This document shows, in pieces, positions 33,679-44,344 of a stretch of DNA of 64,000 nucleotides (the stretch's first letter is position 1; the number at the start of each line of letters is the position of its first letter). The translations under genes were made by a program, and so were the position numbers. The stretch is from Brenneria rubrifaciens (GTDB lineage Bacteria > Pseudomonadota > Gammaproteobacteria > Enterobacterales > Enterobacteriaceae). The notes under the pieces were generated by a model, which made no database searches, had not been told where the DNA came from, and saw only the letters and a list, made by a program, of their open reading frames with translations. The stretch is from positions 620,001-684,000 of the forward strand of contig NZ_CP034035.1 of NCBI RefSeq assembly GCF_005484945.1, given 5' to 3'.

Positions 33679-34161
33679 TTAGCGGTTGGCGTTCTTCATG
33701 ATACGGGCTTTGTCTAATTTCCATTCACGTTCTTTGATGTCGTCACGTTTGTCGTGATCTTTTTTACCTTTTGCTACGCCGATTTTGACTTTGCTCCAGG
33801 CATTTTTCCAATACATGGATAGGGCCACAACTGTATATCCATCACGGCTGACACGCCCGAACAGCGAGTCTAATTCTCGTTTGTTAAGTAATAGTTTACG
33901 AGTACGCGTAGGGTCACACACGACATGTGAAGATGCAACGTTAAGCGGTGTGATGGTGGCACCGAACAGGAATGCCTCTCCATCCCTGAATGTTACATAA
34001 CTGTCGCTGATGTTGGCTTTGCCCGCACGCAGTGATTTTACTTCCCAACCTTGCAATGCCAGCCCGGCCTCAAATTCTTCCTCAATGAAGTATTCGTGGC
34101 GAGCACGCTTGTTTTGCGCAATGGTAGCGGAACCGGGTTTGTACGCTTTTTTCTTTGTCAT
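33679..34161 (-). CDS. smpB: SsrA-binding protein SmpB
   Basis: 160 residues, the normal length. Conserved segments: [52 protein letters not shown] and a basic C-terminal tail ([20 protein letters not shown]). It carries tmRNA to stalled ribosomes. ATG 34161 ([18 protein letters not shown]) is the family start; a longer frame to 34215 is not conserved. It lies 47 bp upstream of ssrA on the same strand. Confidence 0.97.
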   Translation of the reverse strand: MTKKKAYKPGSATIAQNKRARHEYFIEEEFEAGLALQGWEVKSLRAGKANISDSYVTFRDGEAFLFGATITPLNVASSHVVCDPTRTRKLLLNKRELDSLFGRVSRDGYTVVALSMYWKNAWSKVKIGVAKGKKDHDKRDDIKEREWKLDKARIMKNANR

Positions 34162-34315
34162 AGTGCCGTCATTATACTGGATGTAAAAGGGAATGAAATC
34201 CCCGCCGTGCGTCAAAACGCGTGTTGATGATATCGTGCGATAGCGCTCGCAGAATTTTTGTCTGCCGGCCTATCAATGCTATTATTTTGCGCGTTTAAGA
34301 ATCACGGAAAATTTT

Positions 34316-34750
34316 ATGCCTAAAATAAGTCGTTCTGCTCTGGTGCCTTTCAGTGCGGAGCAGATGTATCAGTTGGTTAATGATGTTTCTTCATATCCTG
34401 CTTTTTTGCCGGGATGTACGGGCAGTCGGGTTATTTCATCGACGCCTGATGAAATGACAGCCGCGGTGGATGTCGCCAAGGCGGGAATTCGTAAAACATT
34501 CACTACGCGCAATACGCTGACCAATAATCAAAATATCAATATGCAACTGGTTGATGGCCCTTTCCGTCAGTTGAGTGGCGACTGGCATTTTACACCGCTG
34601 AGTGCGGATGCCTGCAAAGTGGAACTGGACCTCGATTTTGAATTTACCAATGTTCTGATCGAACTCGCTTTTGGCAAGGTTTTCAAGGAACTGGCCGGAA
34701 ATATGGTACAGGCATTCACGCAGCGGGCCAAAGAGGTCTACAGTGCCTGA
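34316..34750 (+). CDS. ratA: RatA, START-like ribosome-associated protein
   Basis: 144 residues of the polyketide-cyclase/START fold (Coq10-like): [20 protein letters not shown] ... [17 protein letters not shown] ... [14 protein letters not shown]. coli RatA (PasT) was reported to block 70S assembly and, in other work, to support respiration; relatives of Coq10 bind quinones. Divergent from smpB. It overlaps the ratB start by 8 bp. Confidence 0.93.
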   Translation: MPKISRSALVPFSAEQMYQLVNDVSSYPAFLPGCTGSRVISSTPDEMTAAVDVAKAGIRKTFTTRNTLTNNQNINMQLVDGPFRQLSGDWHFTPLSADACKVELDLDFEFTNVLIELAFGKVFKELAGNMVQAFTQRAKEVYSA

Positions 34751-35027
34751 TATCAACGTGGATGTGGTGTATGCACTACCGGAACGGCAGTACCTGCGTA
34801 CGCTCACACTGGAGGAGGGCAGCACGGTCGAGCAAGCCATCGTTGCGTCGGGTCTGCTTGAATTGCGAAGAGAAATTGATTTACAGACCAATAAGGTCGG
34901 CATATACAGCCGGGCAGCAAAATTAACCGATGTCCTCAATGACGGCGACCGGGTTGAGATCTACCGCCCATTGATTGCCGATCCGAAGGAATTGCGTCGC
35001 CAGCGTGCTGAACGTTCAAAAAAATAA
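34743..35027 (+). CDS. ratB: RatB/RnfH family protein (UPF0125)
   Basis: 94 residues, ubiquitin-like beta-grasp fold: [20 protein letters not shown] ... [20 protein letters not shown] ... [20 protein letters not shown]. The GTG at 34743 is the start; it overlaps ratA, so the pair is translationally coupled. A terminator overlaps the end of the gene. Function is uncertain. Confidence 0.92.
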   Translation: MPDINVDVVYALPERQYLRTLTLEEGSTVEQAIVASGLLELRREIDLQTNKVGIYSRAAKLTDVLNDGDRVEIYRPLIADPKELRRQRAERSKK

Positions 35028-35049
35028 GGCACCGTGTGCCTTATTTTTG
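35021..35049. terminator. Bidirectional terminator between ratB and bamE
   Basis: A 13-bp perfect stem AAAAATAAGGCAC / GTGCCTTATTTTT with a 3-nt loop; A and T runs at both ends let it serve both strands. It starts within the last ratB codons. bamE converges from the right. Confidence 0.88.
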
Positions 35050-35137
35050 TCACCACTTTTCGAACAATAAAAACCTTTTGTAAGCCAAAGGCATTTCACT
35101 TTGTCAGTGTGGCGTTGTCTCGATAAACCGTGTCAAA

Positions 35138-35476
35138 TCAGTCCAGTGCCGGTTTGTTATTGATGTTGGTTAGTACACCGTCACCACTGAAAGTCAGCGT
35201 CAACGTTTGCTGTTTCACGGATTCATGTCCAGGCTGACGGCGGAATACGTAAAACCAGGTATCGCTGCCAAACGGGTCCTGCATCATGGGTGTACCTAAC
35301 GTATAAGCAACCTGTTGTTTGGTCATTCCGGTATGAATTTTTGCAACGTCACCCGGTGCGAGATAGTTCCCCTGATTAATGTCCGGCCTATAGACCACTT
35401 TTTCCAACGTGGAACAACCGGCAGTCAACATAACAACAACCACCGCGGCGGCGACAGTCAGCGTTTTACAGCGCAT
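35138..35476 (-). CDS. bamE: BamE outer-membrane assembly lipoprotein
   Basis: 112 residues. Signal peptide with lipobox MLTAGC, then [19 protein letters not shown] and [17 protein letters not shown], nearly identical to E. coli BamE (SmpA). It is part of the BAM complex that folds outer-membrane proteins. ATG 35476 ([13 protein letters not shown]) matches the E. coli start. Lies downstream of recN on the same strand. Confidence 0.96.
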   Translation of the reverse strand: MRCKTLTVAAAVVVVMLTAGCSTLEKVVYRPDINQGNYLAPGDVAKIHTGMTKQQVAYTLGTPMMQDPFGSDTWFYVFRRQPGHESVKQQTLTLTFSGDGVLTNINNKPALD

Positions 35477-35628
35477 AGTGATTACATTCCTTAAGGGCAT
35501 AGGTTGCCGATGATAATAGACCTTGCCGGACTTGAAAACCGGCAAGCCCCCAGTATGACCCCGGGAAGACAAAAAAGTTGAGCTTTTTTACCTGTCGTCT
35601 GCTTTTCAAACCGCAGGGGCCACCTGTC

Positions 35629-37290
35629 TTATGCCGCCAACAACTCTTTGGCGTTTGCCAGCGTATTTTTGGTTACCTCGCTGCCGCCGAGCAACCGTGC
35701 CAGTTCTTGCAGACGGGCACGTTTATCAAGCGGCTGCATCAGCGTTTCGGTTGCTGCGCCGTCGGTTTGTTTGCTGACAAAGAAATGCTGATGGCCGCAA
35801 CCGGCGACTTGCGGCAGGTGAGTGACACACATGACCTGCGTTGATTCCCCAAGCTGGCGCAGCATTTTGCCGACAATCGCAGCGGTAGGGCCGCTTATCC
35901 CCACATCGACTTCATCAAAAATCAACGCCGGCGTATCCATTTTACGTGCGGTGATGACCTGGATAATCAGCGCAATACGCGATAGCTCTCCGCCTGATGC
36001 CACTTTAGCCAGTGGCTGGTGGGGTTGACCGGGGTTGGTGGTGACGCAAAACTCAATGTTATCAGCGCCGCTGGCGGTCAGGCATTCGGGCGTAAATTTC
36101 ACCTGAATACTGAAATGTCCGTGTGGCATGGCGAGTTCATGCATACTGGCGGTAATCAACTGGGCCAGTTCGCCGGCATGGTGTTGCCGGCGCATATGTA
36201 ACTGTTCCGCGACATGCAACGCCTGTTGATGATAGGCGCTGACAGCCGCACTGAGTGTGTCATGGTCGCTTTCCTGCTGTTCCAGCAAGCGCTGTTCTTC
36301 CAAAAGCTGCTGAAAAAGTGTCGGTAAGGCTTCCGGTGCGACGTGGTGCTTACGGGCCAATGCCATCTGACGGGATAATCGCTGCTCAAGTTCGTATAGC
36401 CGGATGGGATCGAGATCCATTTGGTCACTGTAATGGCGCAGCTCATCGCTGGCTTCACTGATTTGGATACCGGCCTCTTCCAGCATGGTGAGCACGCCAG
36501 ACAGTTTTTCATCCATGCCGATCAATTCATCAAGCTGATGTTTTACGCTGTGCAGCATGCTGAGTATGTTCTGTTCTTCATTTTCGCTGAGCAATTGTAG
36601 TGTCTGCTGACTCAATGCCAACAGTTGGCCACTGTTCGCCAGCCGTTTGTATTCGGCATCAATCTGTTCGTATTCACCGGACTGAGGTGCGAATTCATTC
36701 AGCTCTTTCAATTGGTATTGCAGGAGTTCGCGGCGGGCTTCCCGTTCAATGGCCGCCTGCTGCAATTGGGCAAGTTCAAGGCAGCTTTGATGCCATTGCA
36801 GCCAGATTTGCTGCATCGCGCCAAGCAGCTTGGGTTCATCGGCATAGGCATCCAGCAGATGTTTTTGATGCTCCGGTTTGAGCAGCAACTGGTGGGCGTG
36901 CTGGCCGTGAAGCTGGATCAACAATTGGCCGAGTTCACGCAGTTGAGACAAAGGTACGGGCGTGCCATTGATAAAACCACGCGAACGTCCGTCTGCGCCA
37001 ATCACCCGGCGCAACAAGCATTCATTACTGTCATCGAGTTGATTTTCTTCAAGCCATTGTCGCGCAGTGGGCGTATCCGCCAGTGAAAAACGGGCACAGA
37101 TATCGGCGCGCGCAGCGCCCGGCCTGACGATGCTGGCGTCGGCGCGGTTTCCCAGGCACAGGCCGAGGGCGTCGATCGCAATGGATTTCCCGGCGCCGGT
37201 TTCGCCGGTAATCACGCTCATTCCCGCCTGAAAATCAATTTCCAATTCGCGCACGATGGCGAAGTTACTGATAGTGAGTTGCGCCAGCAT
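35629..37290 (-). CDS. recN: DNA repair protein RecN
   Basis: 553 residues, SMC-like ATPase. Walker [17 protein letters not shown] near residue 30, central coiled coils, and the C-terminal signature [20 protein letters not shown] followed by Walker [15 protein letters not shown]. It acts in double-strand break repair, bringing DNA ends together. ATG 37290 ([20 protein letters not shown]) is the family start. Two LexA-like boxes lie upstream, as for the strongly SOS-induced E. coli gene. Confidence 0.97.
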   Translation of the reverse strand: MLAQLTISNFAIVRELEIDFQAGMSVITGETGAGKSIAIDALGLCLGNRADASIVRPGAARADICARFSLADTPTARQWLEENQLDDSNECLLRRVIGADGRSRGFINGTPVPLSQLRELGQLLIQLHGQHAHQLLLKPEHQKHLLDAYADEPKLLGAMQQIWLQWHQSCLELAQLQQAAIEREARRELLQYQLKELNEFAPQSGEYEQIDAEYKRLANSGQLLALSQQTLQLLSENEEQNILSMLHSVKHQLDELIGMDEKLSGVLTMLEEAGIQISEASDELRHYSDQMDLDPIRLYELEQRLSRQMALARKHHVAPEALPTLFQQLLEEQRLLEQQESDHDTLSAAVSAYHQQALHVAEQLHMRRQHHAGELAQLITASMHELAMPHGHFSIQVKFTPECLTASGADNIEFCVTTNPGQPHQPLAKVASGGELSRIALIIQVITARKMDTPALIFDEVDVGISGPTAAIVGKMLRQLGESTQVMCVTHLPQVAGCGHQHFFVSKQTDGAATETLMQPLDKRARLQELARLLGGSEVTKNTLANAKELLAA

Positions 37291-37317
37291 GATGGTTTTC
37301 CTGTATGTAATGTCAAG

Positions 37318-37355
37318 GTGTAATTGCATACAGTATAGGCTGGTTTTATATACAG
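37318..37355 (-). promoter_or_regulatory. Two LexA-like SOS boxes upstream of recN
   Basis: On the minus strand CTGTATATAAAACCAG (37340-37355) is close to the LexA consensus (CTGTATATAWWWWCAG), and CTGTATGCAATTACAC (37318-37333) is a weaker second box. E. coli recN likewise has several LexA sites. Confidence 0.8.
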
Positions 37356-37375
37356 TAAAGTGGCGGGTGAAAATT

Positions 37376-38254
37376 TTAGAATAATTTTTTTGACCAACCA
37401 AGTTTTGTGCTTAACGTATTGAAATAATTGTAGTCTTTTGGGTGAATCAAATTCAGGTAATGTTCACTGCGGCGGATGAAGACTTCTTCTCCCTCCTGGA
37501 CAGGTAGTGAGATCTGGCTGTCGCAGCTGATTTCCAGATCGTTGGTGATATGGGAGAACTTTAGCCGAATGGTGCTGCTGCTGTTGATTACCAGCGGACG
37601 CGCCGAGAGCGTGTGGGGAAACATCGGCACCAGCGCAATGGCATCGAGCGAAGGTGTCAGGATCGGGCCGCCGCCGGAGAGCGAGTAGGCGGTAGAGCCG
37701 GTGGGGGTAGAAATGATCAGGCCGTCCGAGCGCTGTGAAAACGCGAATTTATCATCAATATAGACTTCAAATTCGATCATGTGCGCGACTTTGCCGGGGT
37801 GGAGCACCACTTCGTTGATGGCGGTGCTGATGCTGTTCGGCTGGTTGGCGCGGCAAATATGCGCTTCCAGCATAAAACGTCGCTCGCTCAGATAATGGCC
37901 GTCGAGAACATCCGCAAGCTGCTGCTGGGCATGGTCTGGATCAAGGTCGGTCAGAAACCCGAGATTGCCGCGGTTAACGCCAATAACGTCGATATCATAG
38001 CGGCACAGAACGCGTGCGGCGCCGAGCATATTGCCATCGCCGCCCACCACCACGGCGAGATCGGCATATTGTCCGATGTCCGCCAGATTACCGGTAGAGA
38101 TGTCTTGCAGATTCAGTTCGCGGGCAATTTGCTGCTCAAGAAGCACCGAATAACCTTTGCCGACCAGCCAATGATAAAGCATTTCATGGGTGGCCAACGC
38201 GGTGGGGTGCCGCGGATGACCGACGATACCAATACAATTAAACGGTTTATTCAT
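37376..38254 (-). CDS. nadK: NAD kinase
   Basis: 292 residues as in E. coli. The GGDGN motif ([16 protein letters not shown]) and the second conserved block [18 protein letters not shown] are present. It phosphorylates NAD to NADP with ATP. ATG 38254 ([20 protein letters not shown]) is the conserved start. Upstream of recN on the same strand; divergent from grpE. Confidence 0.97.
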   Translation of the reverse strand: MNKPFNCIGIVGHPRHPTALATHEMLYHWLVGKGYSVLLEQQIARELNLQDISTGNLADIGQYADLAVVVGGDGNMLGAARVLCRYDIDVIGVNRGNLGFLTDLDPDHAQQQLADVLDGHYLSERRFMLEAHICRANQPNSISTAINEVVLHPGKVAHMIEFEVYIDDKFAFSQRSDGLIISTPTGSTAYSLSGGGPILTPSLDAIALVPMFPHTLSARPLVINSSSTIRLKFSHITNDLEISCDSQISLPVQEGEEVFIRRSEHYLNLIHPKDYNYFNTLSTKLGWSKKLF

Positions 38255-38327
38255 TGCTGTATTATCCTCAGCGTGATGGGCCGACATCCTGTAACTCAAA
38301 ATCTATTGGGTATCTGTGATTGGCTCC

Positions 38328-38355
38328 CTTGAAACCCCGGTTTTGATCCCCATAA
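38328..38355 (+). promoter_or_regulatory. Sigma-32 (heat-shock) promoter of grpE
   Basis: CTTGAAA at 38328-38334 and CCCCATAA at 38348-38355, 13 nt apart, match the RpoH consensus. It lies 41 bp before the grpE ATG. Confidence 0.88.
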
Positions 38356-38396
38356 TAAGCAACTAGCGGGATTAATGCTAAAACGCGGAGAATTTC

Positions 38397-38984
38397 ATGA
38401 GTAGTAAAGAACAGAACACGCCTGATGAGCAAGTCTTGGATCAGATGGATACAGAAAAAGAGCATCAAGGGGAAGCCACGGCAGAGACAACAGACGTAGC
38501 TGATCCGCGAGATGAGCGTATTGCCGAGCTGGAAGCGCAGTTGAGTGAACTACAGCAGCGCGAACGAGACAATGTGCTGCGCGCACGCGCCGAAGCCGAT
38601 AACATCCGCCGTCGCGCGGAAATGGATGTTGAGAAGGCCCATAAATTCGCGGTGGAGAAATTCGCCGGTGAAATGTTGCCAGTGATCGACAATCTTGAGC
38701 GCGCATTGGATATGGCGGACAAATCCAATGAAGCGCTGGCGTCTATGATTGAAGGTGTCGAACTGACGTTGAAATCCCTGCTGGATGCTGTGCGTAAGTT
38801 TGGCATTGAAGTGGTAGGGGAGGTGAACGTGCCGTTTAATCCAGAGGTGCATCAAGCGATGACGATGTTGGAATCCGCCGATCATCAGCCTAACCACGTG
38901 ATGATGGTAATGCAGAAAGGCTATACGCTGAATGGCCGCCTACTGCGCCCGGCGATGGTGGCCGTTTCCAAAGCGAAAGAGTAA
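38397..38984 (+). CDS. grpE: Nucleotide exchange factor GrpE
   Basis: 195 residues. Disordered acidic N-terminus, long coiled coil ([20 protein letters not shown]), and the conserved C-terminal beta domain ([20 protein letters not shown] ... [19 protein letters not shown]). It releases ADP from DnaK. Preceded by a sigma-32 promoter and followed by a terminator at 39026. Confidence 0.98.
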   Translation: MSSKEQNTPDEQVLDQMDTEKEHQGEATAETTDVADPRDERIAELEAQLSELQQRERDNVLRARAEADNIRRRAEMDVEKAHKFAVEKFAGEMLPVIDNLERALDMADKSNEALASMIEGVELTLKSLLDAVRKFGIEVVGEVNVPFNPEVHQAMTMLESADHQPNHVMMVMQKGYTLNGRLLRPAMVAVSKAKE

Positions 38985-39025
38985 TCCTTTCATACGTTTT
39001 GCTCGTTGACCTGGCGTCAACATCT

Positions 39026-39054
39026 ACCCCATGCTCAGGCGTGGGGTTTTTTGT
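39026..39054 (+). terminator. Rho-independent terminator of grpE
   Basis: ACCCCATGC / GCGTGGGGT stem (one G.T pair) with a 4-nt loop, followed by TTTTTTG. Confidence 0.85.
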
Positions 39055-39163
39055 TTATATTTTGTTAATATTTGTTAATTAAAACTCGACCGTATTTTTA
39101 TTCTCACCAAAAATCATCATCTTTAGCTATCAGAAGTATTGGTATTCCCGCCGTGGATGCACT

Positions 39164-39178
39164 TGATAATCATTATCA
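39164..39178 (+). promoter_or_regulatory. Fur-like box upstream of mntH
   Basis: TGATAATCATTATCA, a near-perfect palindrome that matches the core of the Fur consensus (GATAATGATAATCATTATC). It lies about 45 bp before the mntH ATG. E. coli mntH is controlled by Fur, MntR and OxyR. Confidence 0.75.
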
Positions 39179-39223
39179 TTTGTGTGAGAGTTGATAAAAC
39201 AACAGCGTTAGAAGGGTCATACT

Positions 39224-40468
39224 ATGTCGGGAAGCCGTGTCGTCGAGTCAACCAGTCGTACCTCAAGAAAGATAAAACTTTCTTTGATGGGGCCGGCGTT
39301 TATTGCGGCGATTGGATACATCGATCCGGGTAACTTCGCGACTAATATTCAGTCCGGCGCCGCCTATGGCTATACGCTGCTGTGGGTGGTGGTGTGGGCC
39401 AATATCATGGCGATGCTGATTCAATTACTGTCCGCCAAACTTGGGATCGCCACGGGTAAAAACCTGGCGGAGTTGATCCGCGATCGCTTTCCTCGGCCTG
39501 CTGTCTGGGCTTACTGGGTTCAGGCCGAAATCATCGCCATAGCGACCGATCTGGCCGAGTTTATCGGCGCGGCGATCGGTTTCAAACTGTTATTGGGCGT
39601 CTCGTTGCTTGAAGGCGCGATCCTGACCGGCATTGCCACTTTCCTGATCCTGATGCTGCAAAAACGCGGGCAAAAGCCGCTGGAAATGGTGATCGGCGGG
39701 TTGCTGCTCTTTGTCGCGGCGGCCTACATTGTTGAGCTGGTGTTCTCTCGTCCCGAGCTGGCCGCGCTGACAAAAGGTATGGCGATCCCCAGCCTGCCGA
39801 CTGCTGACGCCGTGTTACTGGCCGCCGGTGTGCTGGGGGCGACCATTATGCCGCATGTGATATACCTGCATTCCTCTTTGACGCAGCAGGAGGGTGAACA
39901 TACTCGCGCGGAACGTTACGCCGCCACCAAAGTCGATGTTGCGGTTGCGATGATCGTCGCCGGGTTTGTCAATCTGGCGATGATGGCGACGGCTGCCGCC
40001 GCTTTTCATTTCAGTGGTAATCAGGATATCGCCGATCTGGATCGAGCTTATCTGACACTGGAACCCTTGTTAGGTCAGGCGGCGGCGACCATTTTCGGTT
40101 TGAGTCTGGTGGTGGCGGGCTTGTCCTCGACCGTGGTCGGCACGCTGGCCGGGCAGGTGGTCATGCAGGGGTTCGTTCATTTCCATATTCCGCTGTGGGT
40201 GCGGCGTGCCGTGACGATGTTGCCGTCGTTTATCGTTATTCTTTCTGGCGTGGAGCCTACCCGTGTGCTGGTCATGAGTCAGGTGGTGCTGAGCTTCGGT
40301 ATCGCGCTGGCGCTGGTTCCTCTGCTGGCTTTTACCGGCAATAAGGCTTTGATGGGAGAGATGGTGAATAGCCGTCTGGTACAGAACATGGGCAAAGCCA
40401 TTGTCTTCATTGTTGTCTCACTCAATCTTTATCTGCTAATCAGTACTGCGCTGGGAAGGTGGCAATAG
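39224..40468 (+). CDS. mntH: Proton-coupled Mn2+/divalent metal transporter MntH (NRAMP)
   Basis: 414 residues with about 11 membrane helices. NRAMP signatures: [19 protein letters not shown] (metal-binding D-P-G-N in helix 1) and [11 protein letters not shown] (helix 6 M-P-H). It imports Mn2+ with protons. ATG 39224 follows GAAGG; a Fur-like box upstream suggests metal control. Confidence 0.97.
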   Translation: MSGSRVVESTSRTSRKIKLSLMGPAFIAAIGYIDPGNFATNIQSGAAYGYTLLWVVVWANIMAMLIQLLSAKLGIATGKNLAELIRDRFPRPAVWAYWVQAEIIAIATDLAEFIGAAIGFKLLLGVSLLEGAILTGIATFLILMLQKRGQKPLEMVIGGLLLFVAAAYIVELVFSRPELAALTKGMAIPSLPTADAVLLAAGVLGATIMPHVIYLHSSLTQQEGEHTRAERYAATKVDVAVAMIVAGFVNLAMMATAAAAFHFSGNQDIADLDRAYLTLEPLLGQAAATIFGLSLVVAGLSSTVVGTLAGQVVMQGFVHFHIPLWVRRAVTMLPSFIVILSGVEPTRVLVMSQVVLSFGIALALVPLLAFTGNKALMGEMVNSRLVQNMGKAIVFIVVSLNLYLLISTALGRWQ

Positions 40469-40530
40469 GTGAATTTTTGCGCACGTCGCCTTATGATCAG
40501 GCACTGATTCTTCCTTTATGGGGTTCAGTT

Positions 40531-41109
40531 ATGTCGTCGCCAATTACGCTTATCGAAAAGAAACTTCTGTCCGATGACTGGTTTATTCTTCATAAATATG
40601 TATTTGATTTAAAAAGAAAGAATGGTGGTGTGGTACGTCAGATCCGCGAGGTGTACGACCGTGGCGATGGCGCGACCATTCTGCTGTACAACCGTGAGAA
40701 TGGTACGGTGGTGCTGACGCGCCAGTTCCGCATTCCCACTTATGTCAACGGTAATGAAAGCGGCATGCTGCTGGAAGCCTGCGCCGGGTTGCTGGATGAT
40801 AACTCGCCGGAAGTGTGTATCCGCAATGAAGCAATTGAAGAGACCGGTTATGCGCTCGGCAAGGTCGAGAAGCTGTTCGATGCCTACATGTCGCCTGGCG
40901 GTATTACCGAACGGCTGCATTTCTTCGCGGCTGAGTATGACGCATCTTTGCGTGATAATGCGGGGGGCGGCGTGGAAGATGAAGACATTGAAGTGTTGGA
41001 ACTGCCGTTCACGCAGGCAATGGCAATGATCAAAGATGGCCGGATCAAAGACGCCAAGACCATCATGCTGTTGCAACACGCGCAAATTCAGGGATGGTTT
41101 GCGAAATAA
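40531..41109 (+). CDS. nudK: GDP-mannose pyrophosphatase NudK
   Basis: 192 residues. The Nudix box is complete (GLLDD... ending in EAIEETGY), and the C-terminal region has the NudK block [17 protein letters not shown], nearly identical to E. coli NudK. It splits GDP-mannose into GMP and mannose-1-phosphate. ATG 40531 ([17 protein letters not shown]) aligns with the E. coli start; the longer frame from 40459 overlaps the mntH end and is not conserved. Confidence 0.93.
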   Translation: MSSPITLIEKKLLSDDWFILHKYVFDLKRKNGGVVRQIREVYDRGDGATILLYNRENGTVVLTRQFRIPTYVNGNESGMLLEACAGLLDDNSPEVCIRNEAIEETGYALGKVEKLFDAYMSPGGITERLHFFAAEYDASLRDNAGGGVEDEDIEVLELPFTQAMAMIKDGRIKDAKTIMLLQHAQIQGWFAK

Positions 41110-41131
41110 TCAGCCCCTGGGGGCTGATGGT

Positions 41132-43435
41132 TCAAGTTGCGCCATCCTGACGAAAAGGTGGGGGAACAAAAGCGGTAACCGGCGGGATCGGCCCGGTAAA
41201 GCGTTCGACTTCGACCACTGTAATCTGGCCGCAGCACCCCTGACCCAGCGCTGAGGTGCCTTTATCGAGCGTCAGCACGTTAGGATTGCCGTGACGGCAA
41301 AAAGGCAGTTCGGCCAGCGGATCGTCCGGGTCAAACCATGCTCCGGTCGGTAGCTGGATGACGCCCGGCACAATCTCCGAGCTGAGCTGCGCGCAGGCCA
41401 GACAAGCGCCGCGGGTGTTAAACAGCCGGACAATATCGCCATCGCCGATTCCCCGGCGGCGGGCATCCTCAGGATGAAGGCGGCACACTTCGCGTTCACG
41501 CCGTTTCCCCTCGACGCTGTGCAAACCAAAATCCAGTTGGCTATGCAGCCGCGTCGCGGGTTGGTTGGCGATAAGATAGAGCGGAAACGCCGCCGTCGGC
41601 CGCTGCTCCGGCTCAAGCCAGACGGGGTGGCCGGGGCAATCCCGATAGCCGAAACCCGCAATGGTTTCAGAAAAGATTTCCAGTTTGCCGCTGGGCGTCG
41701 GCAACGGATGCCGTATGGGATCGTGACGAAATGCGCTCAGCAGGCGACCGCCGTCTTTACATTGTGGTAAACGTATGATGCCTTGTTCCCAGAACGCATC
41801 AAAGTCAGGAAATGCCTCACCCTGCGCCTGCATTTTAGTCCGCATCTGCTGATAGAGATGTTGCAGCCACTCTCGGCTGGTACGTCCTTCGGTAAAGGCT
41901 TCCTCCTTTCCCAGACGACGGGATAACTCGGTAAAAATTGCGTAGTCGTCTTTGGCTTCGGCAAAGGGCTCGGCGATGCGATGCATGGCGACCAGATGCG
42001 GATCGGTTGGCGTGCCGCCAATGTCTTCCCGCTCCAGCGTCATGGTGGCGGGCAGCACGATATCGGCATGGCGTGCGGTTGCGGTCCAGGCGATTTCATG
42101 GACGATCAAGGTATCCAGCCGACTGAAGGCCCGCCTTAAACGCCCTAAATCCTGATGATGGTGAAAAGGGTTGCCGCCCGCCCAGTAGGCCAGCTTAATG
42201 TCGGGGTAGGTTAGCGTCTGTCCGTTGAACGCGAACGGCTCGCCGGGATGGAGCAGACAATCCGCGATACGCGCCACCGGGATAAAACGGTTAATGCCGT
42301 TGACACCCTGCGGGAGCGCCGGAAATGCGACCTGATTATGGTGTTTGCCATAATGCCCCAGCGCCCCCAGCGCGTATGCATAGCCGCCGCCCGGCAGACC
42401 GTGCTGCCCCAACGCGGCGGCCAGCACCATACCCAGCCAGACGGGCTGTTCCCCATGTTCGGCGCGTTGCAGCGCATGGGCGACCGTCACCAGTACTCGC
42501 TTGTTGTGCAGGCTGGCGGCCAGCGCGTCAATCTGGCAGGCGTCTATGCCGCAAATGGCCGATGCCCACTCCGGCGTCTTCGGTTGTCCGTCCGTTTCGC
42601 CCAGCAGATAATCAAGAAAGCGTTCCCAGCCCACACAGTAGGTGGCGAGGAAATGTTCGTCACAATATCGGCGGCTTACCAACGTGTGCAGTATGGCGAG
42701 TATTAAGGCGCTATCCGTGCCGGGACGGATGCCGATCCATTCGGCCCGCGACTCGGCGGGCATATCGCTTTGCAACGGGCTGATATTGATAAACCGCGCG
42801 CCTCTGGCAGCGGCTTGCCGCATAAAGCCTTTTTCCGTGTGCTCGCTAATGCCGCCGCTCGCGACCCGGGAGTTTTTCAGCGCCATCCCGCCGAACGCGA
42901 TCACCACATCGGTATATTGGGCTATTTGCTCCCAGTTAACGCCCCGGCGCGCCACTTCGTTCAGATCGCCGATGATATGGGGCAACAGCACCGACGCGGC
43001 CCCGGAGCTATAGGTATTCACCGATCGAACATAGCCGCCCAGCGCGATATTCAGGAAGCGATGCACCTGGCTCTGCGCGTGGTGAAAGCGACCGGCGCTC
43101 GACCAGCCGTACGAGCCGCCAAAGATCGCCTCCGGGCCGAAACGGGTATTGACGCGCTGTAGTTCCGCCGTCAGCAGGTGAAATGCTTTATCCCAACTGA
43201 TGGCGATATATTCATCGGCTCCGCGCTGGTTGTCCGGCCCAGGGCCGTTCTCCAGCCAGCCCCGGCGTACCGCTGGCGTGCGGATGCGCGCCGGATGATC
43301 CAGCGCATTGAGAAAATTATCCGTCAGCGGATTAGGGTCGGGATCTTGGTCAAAAGGCCGGATGTGTAGGCGCGCGCCCTCCATGTTGGCGCTGAATACA
43401 CCCCAGTGCGCGCTATGTGTTTTTTGGGCTCGCAT
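41132..43435 (-). CDS. BisC-like molybdopterin S/N-oxide reductase
   Basis: 767 residues of the DMSO reductase family. It lacks the N-terminal Fe-S cysteine motif and any signal peptide, like cytoplasmic BisC. The Mo-ligand region GSYGWSSAGRFHHAQSQVHR has the expected Ser. Further family blocks: YWAGGNPFHHHQDLGRLRRA, TATARHADIVLPATMTLERE and the C-terminal MGD-binding domain (HSQLDFGLHSVEGKRREREV). Substrates of the family include biotin sulfoxide and methionine sulfoxide. Its genes run with the ABC importer downstream in coordinates (43495-46182) on the same strand, with BisC at the end of the unit; a shared sulfoxide or amino-acid substrate is my inference. It is clearly diverged from E. 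coli BisC, so I give no symbol. Confidence 0.85.
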   Translation of the reverse strand: MRAQKTHSAHWGVFSANMEGARLHIRPFDQDPDPNPLTDNFLNALDHPARIRTPAVRRGWLENGPGPDNQRGADEYIAISWDKAFHLLTAELQRVNTRFGPEAIFGGSYGWSSAGRFHHAQSQVHRFLNIALGGYVRSVNTYSSGAASVLLPHIIGDLNEVARRGVNWEQIAQYTDVVIAFGGMALKNSRVASGGISEHTEKGFMRQAAARGARFINISPLQSDMPAESRAEWIGIRPGTDSALILAILHTLVSRRYCDEHFLATYCVGWERFLDYLLGETDGQPKTPEWASAICGIDACQIDALAASLHNKRVLVTVAHALQRAEHGEQPVWLGMVLAAALGQHGLPGGGYAYALGALGHYGKHHNQVAFPALPQGVNGINRFIPVARIADCLLHPGEPFAFNGQTLTYPDIKLAYWAGGNPFHHHQDLGRLRRAFSRLDTLIVHEIAWTATARHADIVLPATMTLEREDIGGTPTDPHLVAMHRIAEPFAEAKDDYAIFTELSRRLGKEEAFTEGRTSREWLQHLYQQMRTKMQAQGEAFPDFDAFWEQGIIRLPQCKDGGRLLSAFRHDPIRHPLPTPSGKLEIFSETIAGFGYRDCPGHPVWLEPEQRPTAAFPLYLIANQPATRLHSQLDFGLHSVEGKRREREVCRLHPEDARRRGIGDGDIVRLFNTRGACLACAQLSSEIVPGVIQLPTGAWFDPDDPLAELPFCRHGNPNVLTLDKGTSALGQGCCGQITVVEVERFTGPIPPVTAFVPPPFRQDGAT

Positions 43436-43494
43436 GGCGATCTCGTGCTAGTGGACAATATCGGCGTTAAGCCGGGAAGAACGGCGGGAGGACA

Positions 43495-44256
43495 TCACAG
43501 CACCGTTGAAAAAAACGCCTGAGTACGCGGGTTGCGCGGCGCATCCAACACTTGTCTGGCTGGGCCGGTTTCGACGATCTTTCCGTTTTCCATAAAGACG
43601 ATGTTATCGGCGATTTCTCTGGCAAAACCGATTTCATGCGTCACGATGGCCATGGTTATGCCGGAATGCGCCAGCTTTTTGATCACCTGCAACACTTCGC
43701 CAACCAGTTCCGGGTCCAGCGCCGAGGTCGGTTCGTCAAACAGCATGACCTGTGGATTCATCGCTAATGCGCGGGCAATGGCGACGCGCTGCTGCTGACC
43801 GCCGGAAAGCTGATGCGGCCAGTCATCGGCCCTGTCTGCCAGCCCGACCTGTTGCAGTAGCGAAAACGCCTGAGCATACACTTCCTGCTTGTCTCTTTTC
43901 CCGACGCGCAAAGGGGCGTCCGTGACGTTTTGCAGCACCGTTCTGTGGGGAAAAAGGTTAAAATGCTGAAAAACCATGCCGATCTTGCAGCGCTGCGCCG
44001 CCACGTGGCTGTCGCTCAGCTCAAAGAGCCGGTTGCCCTTTTGACGATACCCGACCAGCGTATCGCCGACGCAGATGGTGCCGCCATCAAGTTTTTCCAG
44101 ATGGTTGATGCAGCGCAACAGCGTGGATTTTCCCGCGCCTGACGGCCCAAGGATCGCGGTAACGGAGCCTGCCTCCATCTCCAGATCGATATCATCCAGG
44201 ATAATGTTGCCCGAAAGAGATTTCCGCACATTTTGCAGCTTGATCGCTTCACCCAT
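43495..44256 (-). CDS. Polar amino-acid-type ABC transporter ATPase
   Basis: 253 residues of the HisP/GlnQ family. Walker A GPSGAGKSTLLRCINHLEKL, signature [19 protein letters not shown], Walker B VMLFDEPTSALDPELV, H-loop IVTHEIGFA. It energises the importer formed with the next two genes upstream in transcription. Substrate not predictable from the ATPase. Confidence 0.92.
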   Translation of the reverse strand: MGEAIKLQNVRKSLSGNIILDDIDLEMEAGSVTAILGPSGAGKSTLLRCINHLEKLDGGTICVGDTLVGYRQKGNRLFELSDSHVAAQRCKIGMVFQHFNLFPHRTVLQNVTDAPLRVGKRDKQEVYAQAFSLLQQVGLADRADDWPHQLSGGQQQRVAIARALAMNPQVMLFDEPTSALDPELVGEVLQVIKKLAHSGITMAIVTHEIGFAREIADNIVFMENGKIVETGPARQVLDAPRNPRTQAFFSTVL

Positions 44257-44344
44257 TGCTGATTTTTCCTACGTTAACACTCTGCATAACGCCTTATCTT
44301 CTTTTGTTGATGCGCGCTGTTTTTGCCCGCGGTTACCTTGCCGG

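Noticed and set aside
34316..35027. ratA-ratB as a toxin-antitoxin pair of the island
   Set aside because: They are core genes in the E. coli order next to smpB, outside the att sites; the toxin role is disputed.
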